A DNA stretch of 64,000 nt from Geobacillus proteiniphilus (GCF_001908025.1 NZ_MQMG01000007.1:18445-82444), one strand, 5' to 3'. Shown: positions 1 through 9,581, counted from the stretch's first letter. Numbers and translations: made by a program. The notes: generated from the letters alone by a model not told the origin.

Positions 1-57
1 ATGAATTTCTGGGTCTTTCACCGTTTCTAACGCTTTCCAAACCTCTTCATTTGTCAT
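1..57 (-). CDS. paaD: PaaD, phenylacetate oxygenase accessory protein (5' end only)
   Basis: Only the first 19 codons lie in the window, reading MTNEEVWKALETVKDPEIH. The ending DPEIH is typical of the MIP18/DUF59 fold of PaaD, which helps mature the phenylacetyl-CoA epoxidase. The ATG at 57 is preceded by an in-frame TGA and by an AGGGAGA ribosome binding site. It follows paaC at about 155 bp in the same direction, so it is probably the next gene of the paaABCD operon. The gene runs out of the window. Confidence 0.75.
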   Translation of the reverse strand, partial: MTNEEVWKALETVKDPEIH

Positions 58-212
58 GGTTCTCCCTCACATTTTCCAACCCGCTGCCGTTTTCCCGCTT
101 TGGCTGCGTAGTGCCGCCAATGCTGCGCCGTTTTGCTCCTTCAACAAACACTTCGCCGTCACAAAGAGGCGTCATGCCCAACGCCGCACTTTGGCCAACA
201 GCGGCGCGGACA

Positions 213-1025
213 TTACCATATCGCATGCGGGACGGCGCGGTATACTTCTGACAACGTCGCCAGCGCTTCGTCCAAATCCGGCGTATGTTCGCCGTTGCGG
301 CCGTTGCCATGTTTCATGCCAAACGGCATCGGCCAATCAAGCCCCACTTCGGCAAACGCCGGCGCCAGCGCGGCAATCGTGTTTTCCGTCAGCACCTTTT
401 CCTCATCAATCAGCCCCCACCGCACCATTTCCGTTCCTTTCGCCCCGAGCGTCAATACGCCGGCAAAATCAGCGGCCACATCCTGAATGGCTTTGGTCAT
501 TCGCGTCCGCGCTTCCAAAGGGGCATTCGTCAGCTGGACAAACCACGTATGCCAATGAAGCAAATGGTAGTGCAGCTCCACTTGAATTTTCGCCGCCACT
601 TCCGCGAGCGGGGCATAGCTGCTTTTGGTCAGCGACTCGAGACGGACGCGCTTCGCCTGCGTATAAAAATATTGGCGAACAACGGTAAACGCCCAGTCAT
701 AGCGAGGCTCACGCAAATAATGCCCCGGGCCGTTCGCCCGTTCGAGCAAAACCGCATTGCGCCGGGCCGAAGCCGGCCGGGCGTGCGCCAGTTCGTCGGC
801 TGATCCACAGCCAAGGTCTTCAAGCAGCTGATAATACATGGTCGCATGCCCCATCGTATCTTGGCTGATGGAAGAAAAGGCAATGTCCTCCTCGATATGC
901 GGCGCCAACCCAAGCCATTCCGAGCCGCGGTAGGCAAGCAAAAAATCATCATCCGCGAGCTGAAACAATAGCTCGACAAGCGCTTCTTGACCGTCTGGAT
1001 GGAAGTGAATCGGTTTTTCGCTCAT
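213..1025 (-). CDS. paaC: 1,2-phenylacetyl-CoA epoxidase subunit PaaC
   Basis: Structural subunit of the multicomponent oxygenase that epoxidises the ring of phenylacetyl-CoA in the aerobic hybrid phenylacetate pathway. It is a ferritin-like helical protein of about 270 residues, the usual length, that pairs with PaaA but lacks a functional di-iron site in known family members. Recognisable family segments are SEWLGLAPHIEEDIAFSSI near residue 35 and AAKIQVELHYHLLHW in the middle. The ATG at 1025 overlaps the paaB stop as ATGA, which indicates translational coupling; an upstream in-frame ATG at 1046 lies inside paaB and is less likely. Confidence 0.9.
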   Translation of the reverse strand: MSEKPIHFHPDGQEALVELLFQLADDDFLLAYRGSEWLGLAPHIEEDIAFSSISQDTMGHATMYYQLLEDLGCGSADELAHARPASARRNAVLLERANGPGHYLREPRYDWAFTVVRQYFYTQAKRVRLESLTKSSYAPLAEVAAKIQVELHYHLLHWHTWFVQLTNAPLEARTRMTKAIQDVAADFAGVLTLGAKGTEMVRWGLIDEEKVLTENTIAALAPAFAEVGLDWPMPFGMKHGNGRNGEHTPDLDEALATLSEVYRAVPHAIW

Positions 1026-1375
1026 CGCCGAATCTCGCCTTTCCATGACAAAATTTCCTTCTCATCGAATGCTTCTTGCTCATATTTCCGCCACCGTTTT
1101 TTCAAGTCTCCATATCCTCGCGTCAACCGGTAATCTTTGTTATCAAGCCGCTTGAGCGCTGCTTTTTCCTCTTCACTCATCCGCCGAATATAGTCCCGCT
1201 TCACGACCCAAAGGTCAGCGACCGGCTCGCGGCGCATAAAGTTTTCCTGCGCCATCACGAGCGCGATCTCCTCATTGGGGGCAAGCAGACTGAATTGATG
1301 CTGCATCGGCGCATCCGGCGCTTTGCGGCTGAACACTTCAAACACTTGATAAAATCCTTGTTCTTTCTCCGCCAT
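1022..1375 (-). CDS. paaB: 1,2-phenylacetyl-CoA epoxidase subunit PaaB
   Basis: Small subunit of about 117 residues of the phenylacetyl-CoA epoxidase complex, needed to bridge the PaaA-PaaC pairs. The family signature is the start MAEKEQGFYQVFEVFSRK followed by the segment ALVMAQENFMRR. I chose the ATG at 1375 because the AGAGGGGG ribosome binding site is well spaced from it, while the ATG at 1381 directly abuts that site. It begins 14 bp after paaA and overlaps paaC by 4 bp, so it sits in the middle of a tight operon. Confidence 0.9.
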   Translation of the reverse strand: MAEKEQGFYQVFEVFSRKAPDAPMQHQFSLLAPNEEIALVMAQENFMRREPVADLWVVKRDYIRRMSEEEKAALKRLDNKDYRLTRGYGDLKKRWRKYEQEAFDEKEILSWKGEIRR

Positions 1376-1388
1376 GGACATCCCCCTC

Positions 1389-2357
1389 TCATCCAGCCGT
1401 CCGTACGGCGCTGAGCGCCTCGCGCACCCACGCGTTCTGCTTATACGCCGTCCGCCGAAGCTCAAGCCGCTCTTGCGACTTCGGCCCGTTGTTGCGGATG
1501 ATCTCTTTAAACCGCTCCCAATCCGGCTGCCGGTAAATCCATTGGCCCTTCTCTTTGTCAAAATGCATTGTCTCATCAGGAATCTTCAGTCCGAGCGCCC
1601 AAATGCGCGGCACATATTTCGTAAAGAAGTCTTGGCGCAGCTGTTCATTCGTTTTCGTGCGGATGCGGTATTTGATCGTGATGTCTTGCTTCGAAGTTCC
1701 CGTCGTGTCGGCCGTCGGCGGGCCGAAAAACATGAGCAACGCCTCCCACCAACGGTTGAGCGCCTCTTGCAGCATCTCTTTCTGCTCCTTCGTCCCTTCG
1801 GCGAGCGCCAAAATGATCGACTCGCCGTGCTGGGCGTGAAACACTTCCTCGGCGCAAATGCGCTTCAGCGCCCGTGCGTACGGTCCGTATGAGGCATCCA
1901 GCATGTTCGTCTGCGTCATAATCGCCGCTCCGTCGACGAGCCAGCCGATCAACCCGGCGTCCGCCCATGTCGGCGCTGGCATATGAAACACGTTATGAAA
2001 CTTCAACCGTTCGTTCAATAAATCTTCGATAATATCTTCCCGCGTTTTGCCGAGCGGGGCCATCAAATCTTCCGCCACCCGAAGCAGCAGCTGGCCGTGC
2101 CCCATCTCATCTTGCACTTTCGCCATGATGCCAAGCTTCCGGCGCAGCGACGGCGCTTTCGGCACCCATTCTTTTTCCGGAAGCGCTCCCATAATTTCGC
2201 TCACCGCATGCATCGCAATGAGCTTGATAAGCGTCACCCGATACTCATCCGGCATCCAGTCATCGGCTTCGATCTTTTCCCCCGCCTCGATGCGCTGCAT
2301 AAACCGTTCGTATTTCTCCTCATCTGACAGGCGGGTGAACGTCATCATAGCCGCCAT
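1389..2357 (-). CDS. paaA: 1,2-phenylacetyl-CoA epoxidase catalytic subunit PaaA
   Basis: Di-iron catalytic subunit of the oxygenase that converts phenylacetyl-CoA to its ring 1,2-epoxide. Two metal-ligand motifs are visible: DEMGH in the segment KVQDEMGHGQLL near residue 85, and EEVFHAQHGE near residue 170, which match the paired ExxH/DExxH ligands of bacterial multicomponent oxygenases. The length, about 322 residues, is normal. Start 2357 follows a GAGAGGTGG site. It is the first gene of paaABC(D), and a conserved 17-bp operator sits 30 bp upstream. Confidence 0.92.
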   Translation of the reverse strand: MAAMMTFTRLSDEEKYERFMQRIEAGEKIEADDWMPDEYRVTLIKLIAMHAVSEIMGALPEKEWVPKAPSLRRKLGIMAKVQDEMGHGQLLLRVAEDLMAPLGKTREDIIEDLLNERLKFHNVFHMPAPTWADAGLIGWLVDGAAIMTQTNMLDASYGPYARALKRICAEEVFHAQHGESIILALAEGTKEQKEMLQEALNRWWEALLMFFGPPTADTTGTSKQDITIKYRIRTKTNEQLRQDFFTKYVPRIWALGLKIPDETMHFDKEKGQWIYRQPDWERFKEIIRNNGPKSQERLELRRTAYKQNAWVREALSAVRTAG

Positions 2358-2386
2358 CCCCCATCCACCTCTCATTTAAAATATAC

Positions 2387-2403
2387 AACGTTTGTTTAAC
2401 GTT
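2387..2403. promoter_or_regulatory. Putative PaaR-type operator upstream of paaA
   Basis: The + strand reads AACGTTTGTTTAACGTT: two AACGTT half sites 11 bp apart. The reverse complement of the site in front of paaK is identical in 16 of 17 positions. TetR-type PaaR repressors are known to control paa operons and to respond to phenylacetyl-CoA. No paaR gene is in this window, so the binding protein is inferred. Confidence 0.72.
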
Positions 2404-2453
2404 ATTATATTTTAATGTTATATATTTTGCAATCGTTTTTTTCTCTTTCTCTA

Positions 2454-3785
2454 TCAGATGGATTGCGGTGCTTCAAGATGGCGGCGGTCAACGATGCGAA
2501 CCGCTTTTCCTTCCGAGCGCGGGAGCGTTTTCGGCGAATGGAGACGGACGTCAATCGAAATGAGACAGTGCGTTTTCAACAATGACTGAATGCGCCGGAC
2601 AAGGGCAGCGGCCTGCTCGCTTTGCAAATCTCCGCCGACCTCGCTGTAAAAACGATCGGTCACTTCCGCATGCAGCTCGAGCGCTTCCAAATGTCCGTGG
2701 CGGAGACGATGCAGCTGATAGTGCGGAGCCAGTTCCGAGACGCGAAGCAGATGGTGTTCAATTTCCGACGGGAACACATTGACGCCGCGGATGATGATCA
2801 TATCATCAACCCGCCCCTTGACCCGCGACATACGCGCCGTCGTCCGCCCGCAAGCACACCGCTCTCTCGTCACGGAAGCGATATCGCCTGTCCGGTAGCG
2901 GATGACCGGGAACGCCTCTTTCGTCAAACTCGTAAAAACAAGCTCTCCTTCTTCCCCTTCCGCCACCGGCTCGAGCGTTTTCGGGTCGATCACTTCAACA
3001 AGGAAATGGTCCTCGGCGATATGGAGGCCGTTTTGCGCTTCATGGCACTCCATCGCCACCCCTGGGCCGATCACTTCACTCAGTCCGTAAATGTCACATG
3101 CCTTCATATCAAACGTCTCTTCAAGCGTGCGCCGCATTTCCTCGGACCACGGTTCCGCACCGAAGATGCCGTATTTCAGCGATGTTTGCCGCGGATCTTT
3201 GCCCAGCTCTTTCATCCGCTCAGCAATGTTCAATACATAGGACGGCGTGGCGCAAATGACGGTCGGCTGAAAATCTTCAATGATCATCACTTGCCGGTCG
3301 GTGTTGCCCCCAGATACCGGCACCGTCACCGCCCCAAGCCGCTCGCTGCCATAATGCAGCCCAAGGCCGCCGGTAAACAGCCCGTATCCATAGGCATTGT
3401 GAATCACATCCCCCGGTTTCCCACCAGCGATGACAATCGCTCGCGCCACAATATCGGCCCAATGGTCAATGTCCTGCTTTGTATAAGCGACCACCGTCGG
3501 TTTGCCGCTTGTGCCGCTTGATGCGTGCACACGGACGCATTGGGAAAGATCGACCGCGAGCAAACCAAACGGATAATGGTCCCGCAAATCCCGCTTTGTC
3601 GTAAACGGGAGTTTGCGCACATCCTCAAGCGTGCGAATATCCTCCGGCTTCACTCCCTTTTCATCAAACCGTTGCCGGTAAAACGGCACCCGCTCATACA
3701 CACGCTCCGCCGTCGCCCGCAGCCGCTTGAGCTGGAGCGCCTCCAGTTCGCTGCGTGCGGCCGTCTCGATGTCATGCAAAATCAT
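2454..3785 (-). CDS. paaK: Phenylacetate-CoA ligase PaaK
   Basis: AMP-forming ligase that activates phenylacetate with CoA, the first step of the pathway. It has the adenylate-forming signature SSGTSGKPT near residue 90, and the GAEPWSEEMR and YGLSEVIGPG motifs further on, then the RYRTGDI hinge and a C-terminal domain containing KGRVDDMI. The 443-residue length is standard. It is transcribed towards paaA but has its own operator and a CcpA-like site just upstream, so it is probably a separate transcription unit with read-through possible. Confidence 0.95.
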   Translation of the reverse strand: MILHDIETAARSELEALQLKRLRATAERVYERVPFYRQRFDEKGVKPEDIRTLEDVRKLPFTTKRDLRDHYPFGLLAVDLSQCVRVHASSGTSGKPTVVAYTKQDIDHWADIVARAIVIAGGKPGDVIHNAYGYGLFTGGLGLHYGSERLGAVTVPVSGGNTDRQVMIIEDFQPTVICATPSYVLNIAERMKELGKDPRQTSLKYGIFGAEPWSEEMRRTLEETFDMKACDIYGLSEVIGPGVAMECHEAQNGLHIAEDHFLVEVIDPKTLEPVAEGEEGELVFTSLTKEAFPVIRYRTGDIASVTRERCACGRTTARMSRVKGRVDDMIIIRGVNVFPSEIEHHLLRVSELAPHYQLHRLRHGHLEALELHAEVTDRFYSEVGGDLQSEQAAALVRRIQSLLKTHCLISIDVRLHSPKTLPRSEGKAVRIVDRRHLEAPQSI

Positions 3786-3802
3786 CGTTTCCGCCCCCTC
3801 TT

Positions 3803-3816
3803 TTAAAGCGCTTTCA
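3803..3816 (-). promoter_or_regulatory. Candidate CcpA site (cre) in front of paaK
   Basis: The minus strand reads TGAAAGCGCTTTAA, matching the Bacillus cre consensus TGWAANCGNTNWCA at all but one fixed position. It lies 18 bp before the paaK start, a position that suits catabolite repression by a roadblock. Assigned by motif only. Confidence 0.5.
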
Positions 3817-3842
3817 TAAAAATGGAAAATACAAAACTATAT

Positions 3843-3859
3843 AACGTTATACAAACGTT
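3843..3859. promoter_or_regulatory. Putative PaaR-type operator upstream of paaK
   Basis: The + strand reads AACGTTATACAAACGTT, again two AACGTT halves 11 bp apart. It lies within a larger near-palindrome (TATATAACGTT...AACGTTATATAG). It pairs with the site at 2387-2403 and suggests joint control of both paa units. Confidence 0.72.
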
Positions 3860-3981
3860 ATATAGTTTTATCATGATATCTAATTTTAAAATAGGCTAAA
3901 TATTTGAAAATGTCAACGGATTTTCAGGCGGACAAAGCTGTAAAAAAAAGAGGCGATGGACGCCCCTTTCCAAAATAAATT

Positions 3982-4007
3982 AAAGAGGCGGAAAAACCGC
4001 CTCTTTT
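3982..4007 (-). terminator. Terminator after ilvD
   Basis: A perfect stem AAAGAGGCGG/CCGCCTCTTT with an AAAAA loop is followed on the minus strand by a T-rich stretch. It lies about 65 bp after the ilvD stop. The weaker stem at about 3950-3970 may assist. Confidence 0.75.
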
Positions 4008-4072
4008 GATCCTGATCGTCTAGTGGCGTCCCTCGCACGCTTGGAAGGGGACAACGTTCTTACAGAAATCGG

Positions 4073-5752
4073 CTAAATCTTCATAATCCCCCCCGTGCTC
4101 GCCGATGTGACGTGTTTCGAGTAGCGGGCGAGATACCCGGTTTTCACTTTCGGTTCAAAGCCTTTCCAGTTCGCTTTCCGGCGTTCGAGCTCTTCATCGG
4201 ACAGCTTGACGTTGATCGTCCGTTTCACCGTATCGATCTCGATGATATCGCCGTCTTGGATGAAAGCGATCGGTCCGCCTTCCGCCGCTTCCGGAGAAAC
4301 GTGGCCGACGGACAAGCCGCGCGAGGCGCCGGAGAAGCGGCCGTCGGTGACAAGCGCTACCTTCGTACCGAGCCCCATGCCGACGATTTGCGACGTTGGC
4401 GCAAGCATTTCCGGCATCCCCGGGCCGCCTTTTGGTCCTTCGTAGCGGATGACGACGACATGTCCCGGCTTGATTTTGCCGCTGGCAATGCCTTCAAGCG
4501 CCTCTTCCTGCGAATCAAACACGATCGCCGGACCTTCATGGCGCGTGATGCCGCCTTGGACCGCGCCGGTTTTGATGACGGCGCCGTCCGGCGCTAAGTT
4601 GCCGAACAAAATGGCGAGCCCGCCCGTTTCCGAATACGGGTTGTCAATCGGGCGGATGACATCGTAGTTTTTCACTTCGCAGCCGGCGATGTTTTCACCG
4701 AGTGTTTTGCCGGTGACGGTCAGCGTATCTAAATGAAGCGTGCCTTCTTTTTTCGCCAGCTCGTTCAACACCGCCGAGACGCCGCCGGCTTCGTGCAAGT
4801 CTTCAATGTAATGCACATCCGACGCCGGCGCGAGTTTGGCCAAATGCGGCACGCGCGCGGCGATTTCGTTGATGCGCTCAAGCGAGTAGTCGATGCCGGC
4901 CTCGTTCGCGATCGCAAGCGTATGCAACACGGTATTCGTTGAGCCGCCGAGCGCCATATCGAGCGCGAACGCATTGTCGATCGCTTTTTCCGTTACGATG
5001 TCGCGCGGCTTAATGTCATGCTCGATCAAATACATGAGCTGCTTCGCCGATTGGCGGACAAGCTCTTTGCGCGCCGGGTCGACCGCCAAAATCGTGCCGT
5101 TGCCTGGCAAAGCGAGCCCGAGCGCTTCAGCGAGACAGTTCATGGAGTTTGCCGTAAACATGCCCGAACACGATCCGCACGTCGGACAGCCGTAGCGTTC
5201 GAGTTCTTCGAGCCCTTTCTCATCGAGCGTTCCACCTAAATACGCCCCGACCCCTTCAAACACGGACGAGAGCGAAATTTTCCGCCCGTCTTTCGTCACA
5301 CCGGCTTTCATCGGCCCGCCGCTGACGAAAATCGTCGGGATGTTGAGCCGCATCGCCGCCATCATCATCCCCGGCGTAATTTTGTCGCAGTTCGGAATGC
5401 ATACCATGCCGTCAAACCAGTGCGCAGAAATGACCGTTTCGATCGAATCAGCGATGATTTCCCGGCTCGGAAGCGAATAGCGCATCCCGATATGCCCCAT
5501 GGCGATGCCGTCATCAACACCGATCGTGTTCATTTCAAACGGCACGCCGCCTGCCTCGCGAATCGCTTCTTTCACGATTCTCCCAAACTCTTGCAAGTGA
5601 ACGTGCCCTGGAATAATGTCGATGTACGAGTTGACAACCGCGATGAACGGTTTGTCAAAATCCTCCTCTTTCACGCCGGCCGCCCTCAGCAAACTCCGGT
5701 GCGGAGCCCGGTCGAATCCTTTTTTGATCATGTCGCTGCGCCGCTTTTTCAT
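4073..5752 (-). CDS. ilvD: Dihydroxy-acid dehydratase IlvD
   Basis: Converts 2,3-dihydroxy-isovalerate and 2,3-dihydroxy-3-methylvalerate to the keto acids that precede valine, leucine and isoleucine. It is a 559-residue iron-sulfur enzyme of full length. The cluster ligands are seen in [12 protein letters not shown] near residue 118 and in [18 protein letters not shown] near residue 190. The C-terminal half carries [16 protein letters not shown]. The start at 5752 has a GGAGGGA site 8 bp upstream. It stands alone here, facing away from proBA; no other ilv genes are visible. Confidence 0.96.
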   Translation of the reverse strand: MKKRRSDMIKKGFDRAPHRSLLRAAGVKEEDFDKPFIAVVNSYIDIIPGHVHLQEFGRIVKEAIREAGGVPFEMNTIGVDDGIAMGHIGMRYSLPSREIIADSIETVISAHWFDGMVCIPNCDKITPGMMMAAMRLNIPTIFVSGGPMKAGVTKDGRKISLSSVFEGVGAYLGGTLDEKGLEELERYGCPTCGSCSGMFTANSMNCLAEALGLALPGNGTILAVDPARKELVRQSAKQLMYLIEHDIKPRDIVTEKAIDNAFALDMALGGSTNTVLHTLAIANEAGIDYSLERINEIAARVPHLAKLAPASDVHYIEDLHEAGGVSAVLNELAKKEGTLHLDTLTVTGKTLGENIAGCEVKNYDVIRPIDNPYSETGGLAILFGNLAPDGAVIKTGAVQGGITRHEGPAIVFDSQEEALEGIASGKIKPGHVVVIRYEGPKGGPGMPEMLAPTSQIVGMGLGTKVALVTDGRFSGASRGLSVGHVSPEAAEGGPIAFIQDGDIIEIDTVKRTINVKLSDEELERRKANWKGFEPKVKTGYLARYSKHVTSASTGGIMKI

Positions 5753-5834
5753 GTCCTGGTCCCTCCATCGTGCAGATTGCTAGGTTGCTAGTATTGTACC
5801 ACTTTTTCTAATAAAAAGACAATTATCTTTATTC

Positions 5835-5848
5835 TGAATGCGCTTTCA
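5835..5848. promoter_or_regulatory. Possible cre upstream of ilvD
   Basis: TGAATGCGCTTTCA matches the cre consensus at all but one fixed position. It lies about 85 bp upstream of ilvD and 45 bp before the proB promoter. In Bacillus, CcpA influences branched-chain amino acid genes, but here this rests on motif alone. Confidence 0.35.
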
Positions 5849-5892
5849 TTATCTACTCCGCGAAAACGAGTCAGAAAAATCAGCCGGCCCTC

Positions 5893-5921
5893 TTGACAAC
5901 CGGAGCATTTGGCGTCATAAT
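5893..5921 (+). promoter_or_regulatory. SigA promoter of proBA
   Basis: TTGACA at 5893-5898 and CATAAT at 5916-5921 are separated by 17 bp. Transcription would start near 5928, just before the T-box leader. Confidence 0.75.
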
Positions 5922-5927
5922 TTCTTA

Positions 5928-6200
5928 CAAACTATAAATCACAAGGCTATCCTTGACAATGAAACAACGATAACGGCACGGGACTAGTAAACCGAGGGAA
6001 CGCGCCAGAGAGTGGAACCCACAGGCTGGAAGGTTCCTCGCGGGAAGCCGGTTGAACCTGCCCTAGACGGCCGCTTATGCAAACATAAGCCGCACGCCTG
6101 CGTTACAGGCTAGAGGAGGGCGCTTTGTGCGCCAAAAAAGGTGGTACCGCGGAACGCTTTTCCGTCCTTTTGCAAAAAAGGAGGAAAAGCGTTTTTTATT
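5928..6200 (+). ncRNA. T-box leader (proline) controlling proBA
   Basis: This is a transcriptional T-box riboswitch. The T-box core AGGTGGTACCGCGG is at 6139-6152. It is followed by a terminator whose arms AACGCTTTTCC and GGAAAAGCG flank 6153-6192 and end in GTTTTTTATT. Stem I carries AGAGAGTGG and, on its 3' side, GAACCTGCC, in which CCT would be the proline specifier codon. This fits the downstream proline genes. Uncharged tRNA-Pro binding should stabilise the antiterminator and allow read-through into proB. Confidence 0.88.
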
Positions 6201-6272
6201 GGCCGGCCGCTTCGCAGGACGGCTAGGCGATCCAACTCATGCCATTCAACACGCAAAGGAGGGAGGAACGCG

Positions 6273-7397
6273 ATGAAACGGCAGCGCGTGGTGGTCAAAA
6301 TCGGCAGCAGCTCTCTCACCGATCCGAAAGGCGGCCTTTGCCATGACAAACTGTTCGATCACGTTGAGGCGATCGCTTATCTCAAACAGCTCGGCCATGA
6401 CGTCATTCTCATCACGTCCGGCGCTGTCGCCGCTGGGTTCGGACCCTTAGGCTACCCAGCGCGCCCGACGACGATCGCCGGGAAACAGGCGGCCGCTGCC
6501 GTCGGGCAAAGCTTACTCATGCAGGCATACAGCTCGGCGTTCGCCCAATTCGGCTTTACGGCCGCTCAGCTGTTGTTGACGCGCAGCGACTTTTACAGCC
6601 GCGAGCGGTTCCGCAACTTGTTTGCCACGATCACCACACTGCTTGAGAACGGCGCCGTGCCGATCATTAATGAAAACGACTCCGTTTCCATCGAGGAATT
6701 GACATTTGGCGACAATGACATGCTTTCGGCGCTCGTGGCCGGCTTTTTGCACGCTGATGCGCTCATTTTGCTTACCGACATTAACGGGTTGTATGACGCC
6801 AATCCGAAAACGAATCCGCAGGCGAAAAAATACGCCTTTTTGCTGGAAATCACCGATGAGATGATCGAAGCCGCCGGCGGCATCGGTTCAGCCGTCGGCA
6901 CCGGTGGGATGCGCTCGAAGCTTCTCGCGGCCCGAAAAGCACTCTCGTTTGGCGTCAGCGTGTTCATCGGCACAGGTAGCGGCAAAGAAAAACTGGCTGA
7001 TATTTTAGCTGGAAAAGGAGACGGCACGTACATCGGCGCTCCGTTTCCGAAACAAATGCAAATGCGCAAACAATGGATTGCCTATCATGCTCCTGTCGCC
7101 GGCACGATCACGATCGACAGCGGGGCTGAGGAAGCGTTGCTTATGCGTGGGAAAAGTTTGCTCCCCGCCGGCGTAACGGCTGTTTCCGGCGATTTTCACG
7201 CCATGGATGTCGTTGATGTCGTCAATGAAAAAGGGATTACGATTGGCCGCGGCCAGGTGTATTATGCCGCCGCCGATTTAGAGAAAGTGAAAGGACTTCC
7301 GAGCGAAGAGGCCCGGCAATATTCCTACCTTCACCGCCCGGAAGTCATCCACCGCGACAATTGGGTCACGTTGCGAAAGGAGAGTGTATCGAAATGA
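6273..7397 (+). CDS. proB: Glutamate 5-kinase ProB
   Basis: Phosphorylates glutamate to gamma-glutamyl phosphate, the committed step of proline synthesis. The N-terminal amino acid kinase domain has [32 protein letters not shown] and GTGGMRSKL; the C-terminal PUA domain covers roughly residues 275-370. The 374-residue length is normal. The ATG at 6273 has an AAAGGAGGGAGG site. It overlaps proA by 4 bp (ATGA), and both are controlled by the proline T-box upstream. Confidence 0.96.
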   Translation: MKRQRVVVKIGSSSLTDPKGGLCHDKLFDHVEAIAYLKQLGHDVILITSGAVAAGFGPLGYPARPTTIAGKQAAAAVGQSLLMQAYSSAFAQFGFTAAQLLLTRSDFYSRERFRNLFATITTLLENGAVPIINENDSVSIEELTFGDNDMLSALVAGFLHADALILLTDINGLYDANPKTNPQAKKYAFLLEITDEMIEAAGGIGSAVGTGGMRSKLLAARKALSFGVSVFIGTGSGKEKLADILAGKGDGTYIGAPFPKQMQMRKQWIAYHAPVAGTITIDSGAEEALLMRGKSLLPAGVTAVSGDFHAMDVVDVVNEKGITIGRGQVYYAAADLEKVKGLPSEEARQYSYLHRPEVIHRDNWVTLRKESVSK

Positions 7398-8635
7398 GCG
7401 AACTGCTCGAAAAAGCCGAACGATTGAAAACCGCCTCACAAACGCTCGCCATGCTGTCAACGGAGGAAAAAAACGCGGCGTTGGAACAGATCGCCCAAAC
7501 CCTTGACCGCGAACGCACCTTCATTTTGCAAGAAAACGAGAAAGATATGGTCCAAGGCCGCGAACAAGGGCTGTCGCCCGCGTTGCTCGACCGGCTCCAA
7601 CTGACGAATGAACGTCTTGACCAAATCATCGGCGGCGTCCGCCAAGTCGCCTCGCTGCCTGACCCGGTCGGAGAAATCATCGAAGAGTGGACGCGGCCGA
7701 ACGGGCTTCGCATCCAAACGGTGCGCGTGCCGCTTGGGGTCATTGGCATGGTGTACGAAGCGCGCCCGAACGTGACGGTTGATGCGGCGAGCCTTTGCTT
7801 GAAAACGGGCAACGCAGTTTTGCTTCGCGGCAGCACATCAGCGCTTCATTCGAACAAAGCGCTCGTTCGCGTCATGAAAGAGGCGCTCCGCACGACGGCC
7901 GTTCCGGAAACGGCGATTGAACTGCTCGAAGACACAAGCCGGGAAACGGCCCAGCGCATGTTTCGCCTGAACGAGTATTTGGACGTTCTCATCCCGCGTG
8001 GAGGAGCCGGGCTCATCCGCTCGGTCGTCGAAAACGCCACCGTGCCGGTGCTTGAAACCGGCGTCGGCAACTGTCATATTTTCATCGACGAATCAGCACA
8101 GCGGCAAATGGCGATCGATATCGTCCTCAACGCCAAACTGCAGCGCCCGTCGGTCTGCAATGCCGTCGAAACGGTGCTCATCCATGAGCGTTGGCCATAT
8201 GCCGGCGACTTGCTTGAGACGCTTCACGCCCGCAGCGTCGAATTGCGCGGCGACCAACGTCTTGCCTCCGCCTATCCGTTTGTCAGCGAGGCAACAGAAG
8301 ATGACTGGTATACGGAATATTTAGCGCCGATTTTAGCGGTCAAACTGGTCGCCGATGTCGACGAGGCGATTGGCCACATCCGCCGCTACGGGACGAAGCA
8401 CTCGGAAGCGATCATCACGGAAAACGAGGCGAACGTCCGCCGCTTTTTCCAAGCGGTCGACGCGGCTGTCTTGTACCATAACGCCTCAACCCGCTTCACG
8501 GACGGCGAACAGTTCGGCTACGGGGCGGAAATCGGCATCAGCACACAAAAGCTGCACGCCCGCGGTCCGATGGGGCTTGTCGCCATCACGACGACAAAAT
8601 CGCTCGTGTATGGGACGGGGCAAATTCGAGAATGA
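7394..8635 (+). CDS. proA: Gamma-glutamyl phosphate reductase ProA
   Basis: NADPH-dependent reductase that turns gamma-glutamyl phosphate into glutamate semialdehyde, the step after ProB. It is an aldehyde-dehydrogenase-fold protein of 413 residues. The catalytic cysteine is in [11 protein letters not shown], and the C-terminal [18 protein letters not shown] block is conserved. The start codon overlaps the proB stop, so the two are translationally coupled. Confidence 0.96.
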   Translation: MSELLEKAERLKTASQTLAMLSTEEKNAALEQIAQTLDRERTFILQENEKDMVQGREQGLSPALLDRLQLTNERLDQIIGGVRQVASLPDPVGEIIEEWTRPNGLRIQTVRVPLGVIGMVYEARPNVTVDAASLCLKTGNAVLLRGSTSALHSNKALVRVMKEALRTTAVPETAIELLEDTSRETAQRMFRLNEYLDVLIPRGGAGLIRSVVENATVPVLETGVGNCHIFIDESAQRQMAIDIVLNAKLQRPSVCNAVETVLIHERWPYAGDLLETLHARSVELRGDQRLASAYPFVSEATEDDWYTEYLAPILAVKLVADVDEAIGHIRRYGTKHSEAIITENEANVRRFFQAVDAAVLYHNASTRFTDGEQFGYGAEIGISTQKLHARGPMGLVAITTTKSLVYGTGQIRE

Positions 8636-8700
8636 AACAATCGCGTTCAGCAAAGCGAGTAGCCTTTTTCAACACAAAAGCACGCAAGGAGAGACGAACG

Positions 8701-9127
8701 ATGCCTTTTATGGATTTTCGCAGCGATACAGTGACCAAACCAACGCCCGAGATGCGCCAAGCGATGTTTGAGGCTGAAGTCGGCGATGACGTGTACGGCG
8801 AAGACCCGACCGTCAACCGGTTAGAAGCGTTGGCCGCCCGGTTGCTTGGCAAGAGGAAGACGCCTTATTTGTCACAAGCGGCACGCAAGGAAACCAAGTC
8901 GCCATTTTGACGCATTGCCGCCCGGGGGACGAGGTGATTGTAGAAGCTGAATCTCACATTTTCTTGTACGAAGCCGGCGCGGCATCCGCGTTGGCCGGCG
9001 TCTAAAAGAAGCCGAAATCTTGGCCAGCCCGTTTGATGACGGCGTCATCCGCTTTGTCACCCACCGGGAAATCACCGCCGATTCGGTGCAAACCGCCATC
9101 GAGCGGATTCGCCTGATGTTGTCCTAA
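8701..9127 (+). pseudogene. ltaE: Threonine aldolase, frameshifted and internally deleted
   Basis: The gene starts correctly at 8701 ([15 protein letters not shown], ribosome binding site AAGGAGAG) with the PLP-enzyme segment [18 protein letters not shown] frame change at about 8850 breaks the reading frame: the expected [18 protein letters not shown] continues in another frame through [17 protein letters not shown]. The next 200 or so codons, including the PLP lysine region, are missing. The text jumps to the normal C-terminal end, EILASPFDDGVIRFVTHRE, with a stop at 9127. The enzyme cannot be functional. Confidence 0.85.
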
Positions 9128-9132
9128 AACAC

Positions 9133-9170
9133 AAAACGATCCGGGCTCAAGCATGGCTCGGATCGTTTTC
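9133..9170. terminator. Bidirectional terminator between the ltaE remnant and gtrA
   Basis: AAACGATCCGGGC and GGCTCGGATCGTTTTC form a stem of about 12 bp around a short loop. T-runs lie on the + side and A-runs on the other, so it can serve both converging genes. Confidence 0.75.
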
Positions 9171-9581
9171 TTATCTTTCCCCTTCCATTTCCACAAACAC
9201 CCAAAACCGGCTGCCGATAAAATTCACCGCCATACCGGCTATCGTTGCCGCACTTTTGGCCAGCCAGAGCGGCATGATCCGTTCGGCTGCAAGCAAAACG
9301 CCAAGCGACGCGCCAAGCGACAACCCGTTGACGGCAAGAAAACGCAAAAATTCCCCGATGTTCGCTTTTCGTTTCACTTGAAACGTCCATAGCCGATTCC
9401 AGATGTAGCTGTTCGCCATTCCAACACCGTATGAAACAACTTGGGCGGCCGCCGCCGGGACGCCCATCGCGGCAAGCAAGAAAAAGATAACAAAGTCAAC
9501 CGCCGTATTGCTCACCCCGACGACGGCAAATCGCCATATCGTTTGTTTTTCTTTACGAAAGGTATGAAGGCTTTCGTTCAT
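9171..9581 (-). CDS. GtrA-family membrane protein
   Basis: A protein of about 136 residues with four predicted membrane segments. Family landmarks are RFAVVGVSNTAVDFVIFFLL at the N-terminus, SYGVGMANSYIWNRLWTF in the middle and NFIGSRFWVF near the end. GtrA proteins are thought to flip undecaprenyl-linked sugars or to help glycosyltransferases decorate surface polymers. The ATG at 9581 lies inside the end of the upstream glycosyltransferase (about 29 bp overlap). Since that partner is truncated, this protein may have lost its role. Confidence 0.8.
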   Translation of the reverse strand: MNESLHTFRKEKQTIWRFAVVGVSNTAVDFVIFFLLAAMGVPAAAAQVVSYGVGMANSYIWNRLWTFQVKRKANIGEFLRFLAVNGLSLGASLGVLLAAERIMPLWLAKSAATIAGMAVNFIGSRFWVFVEMEGER

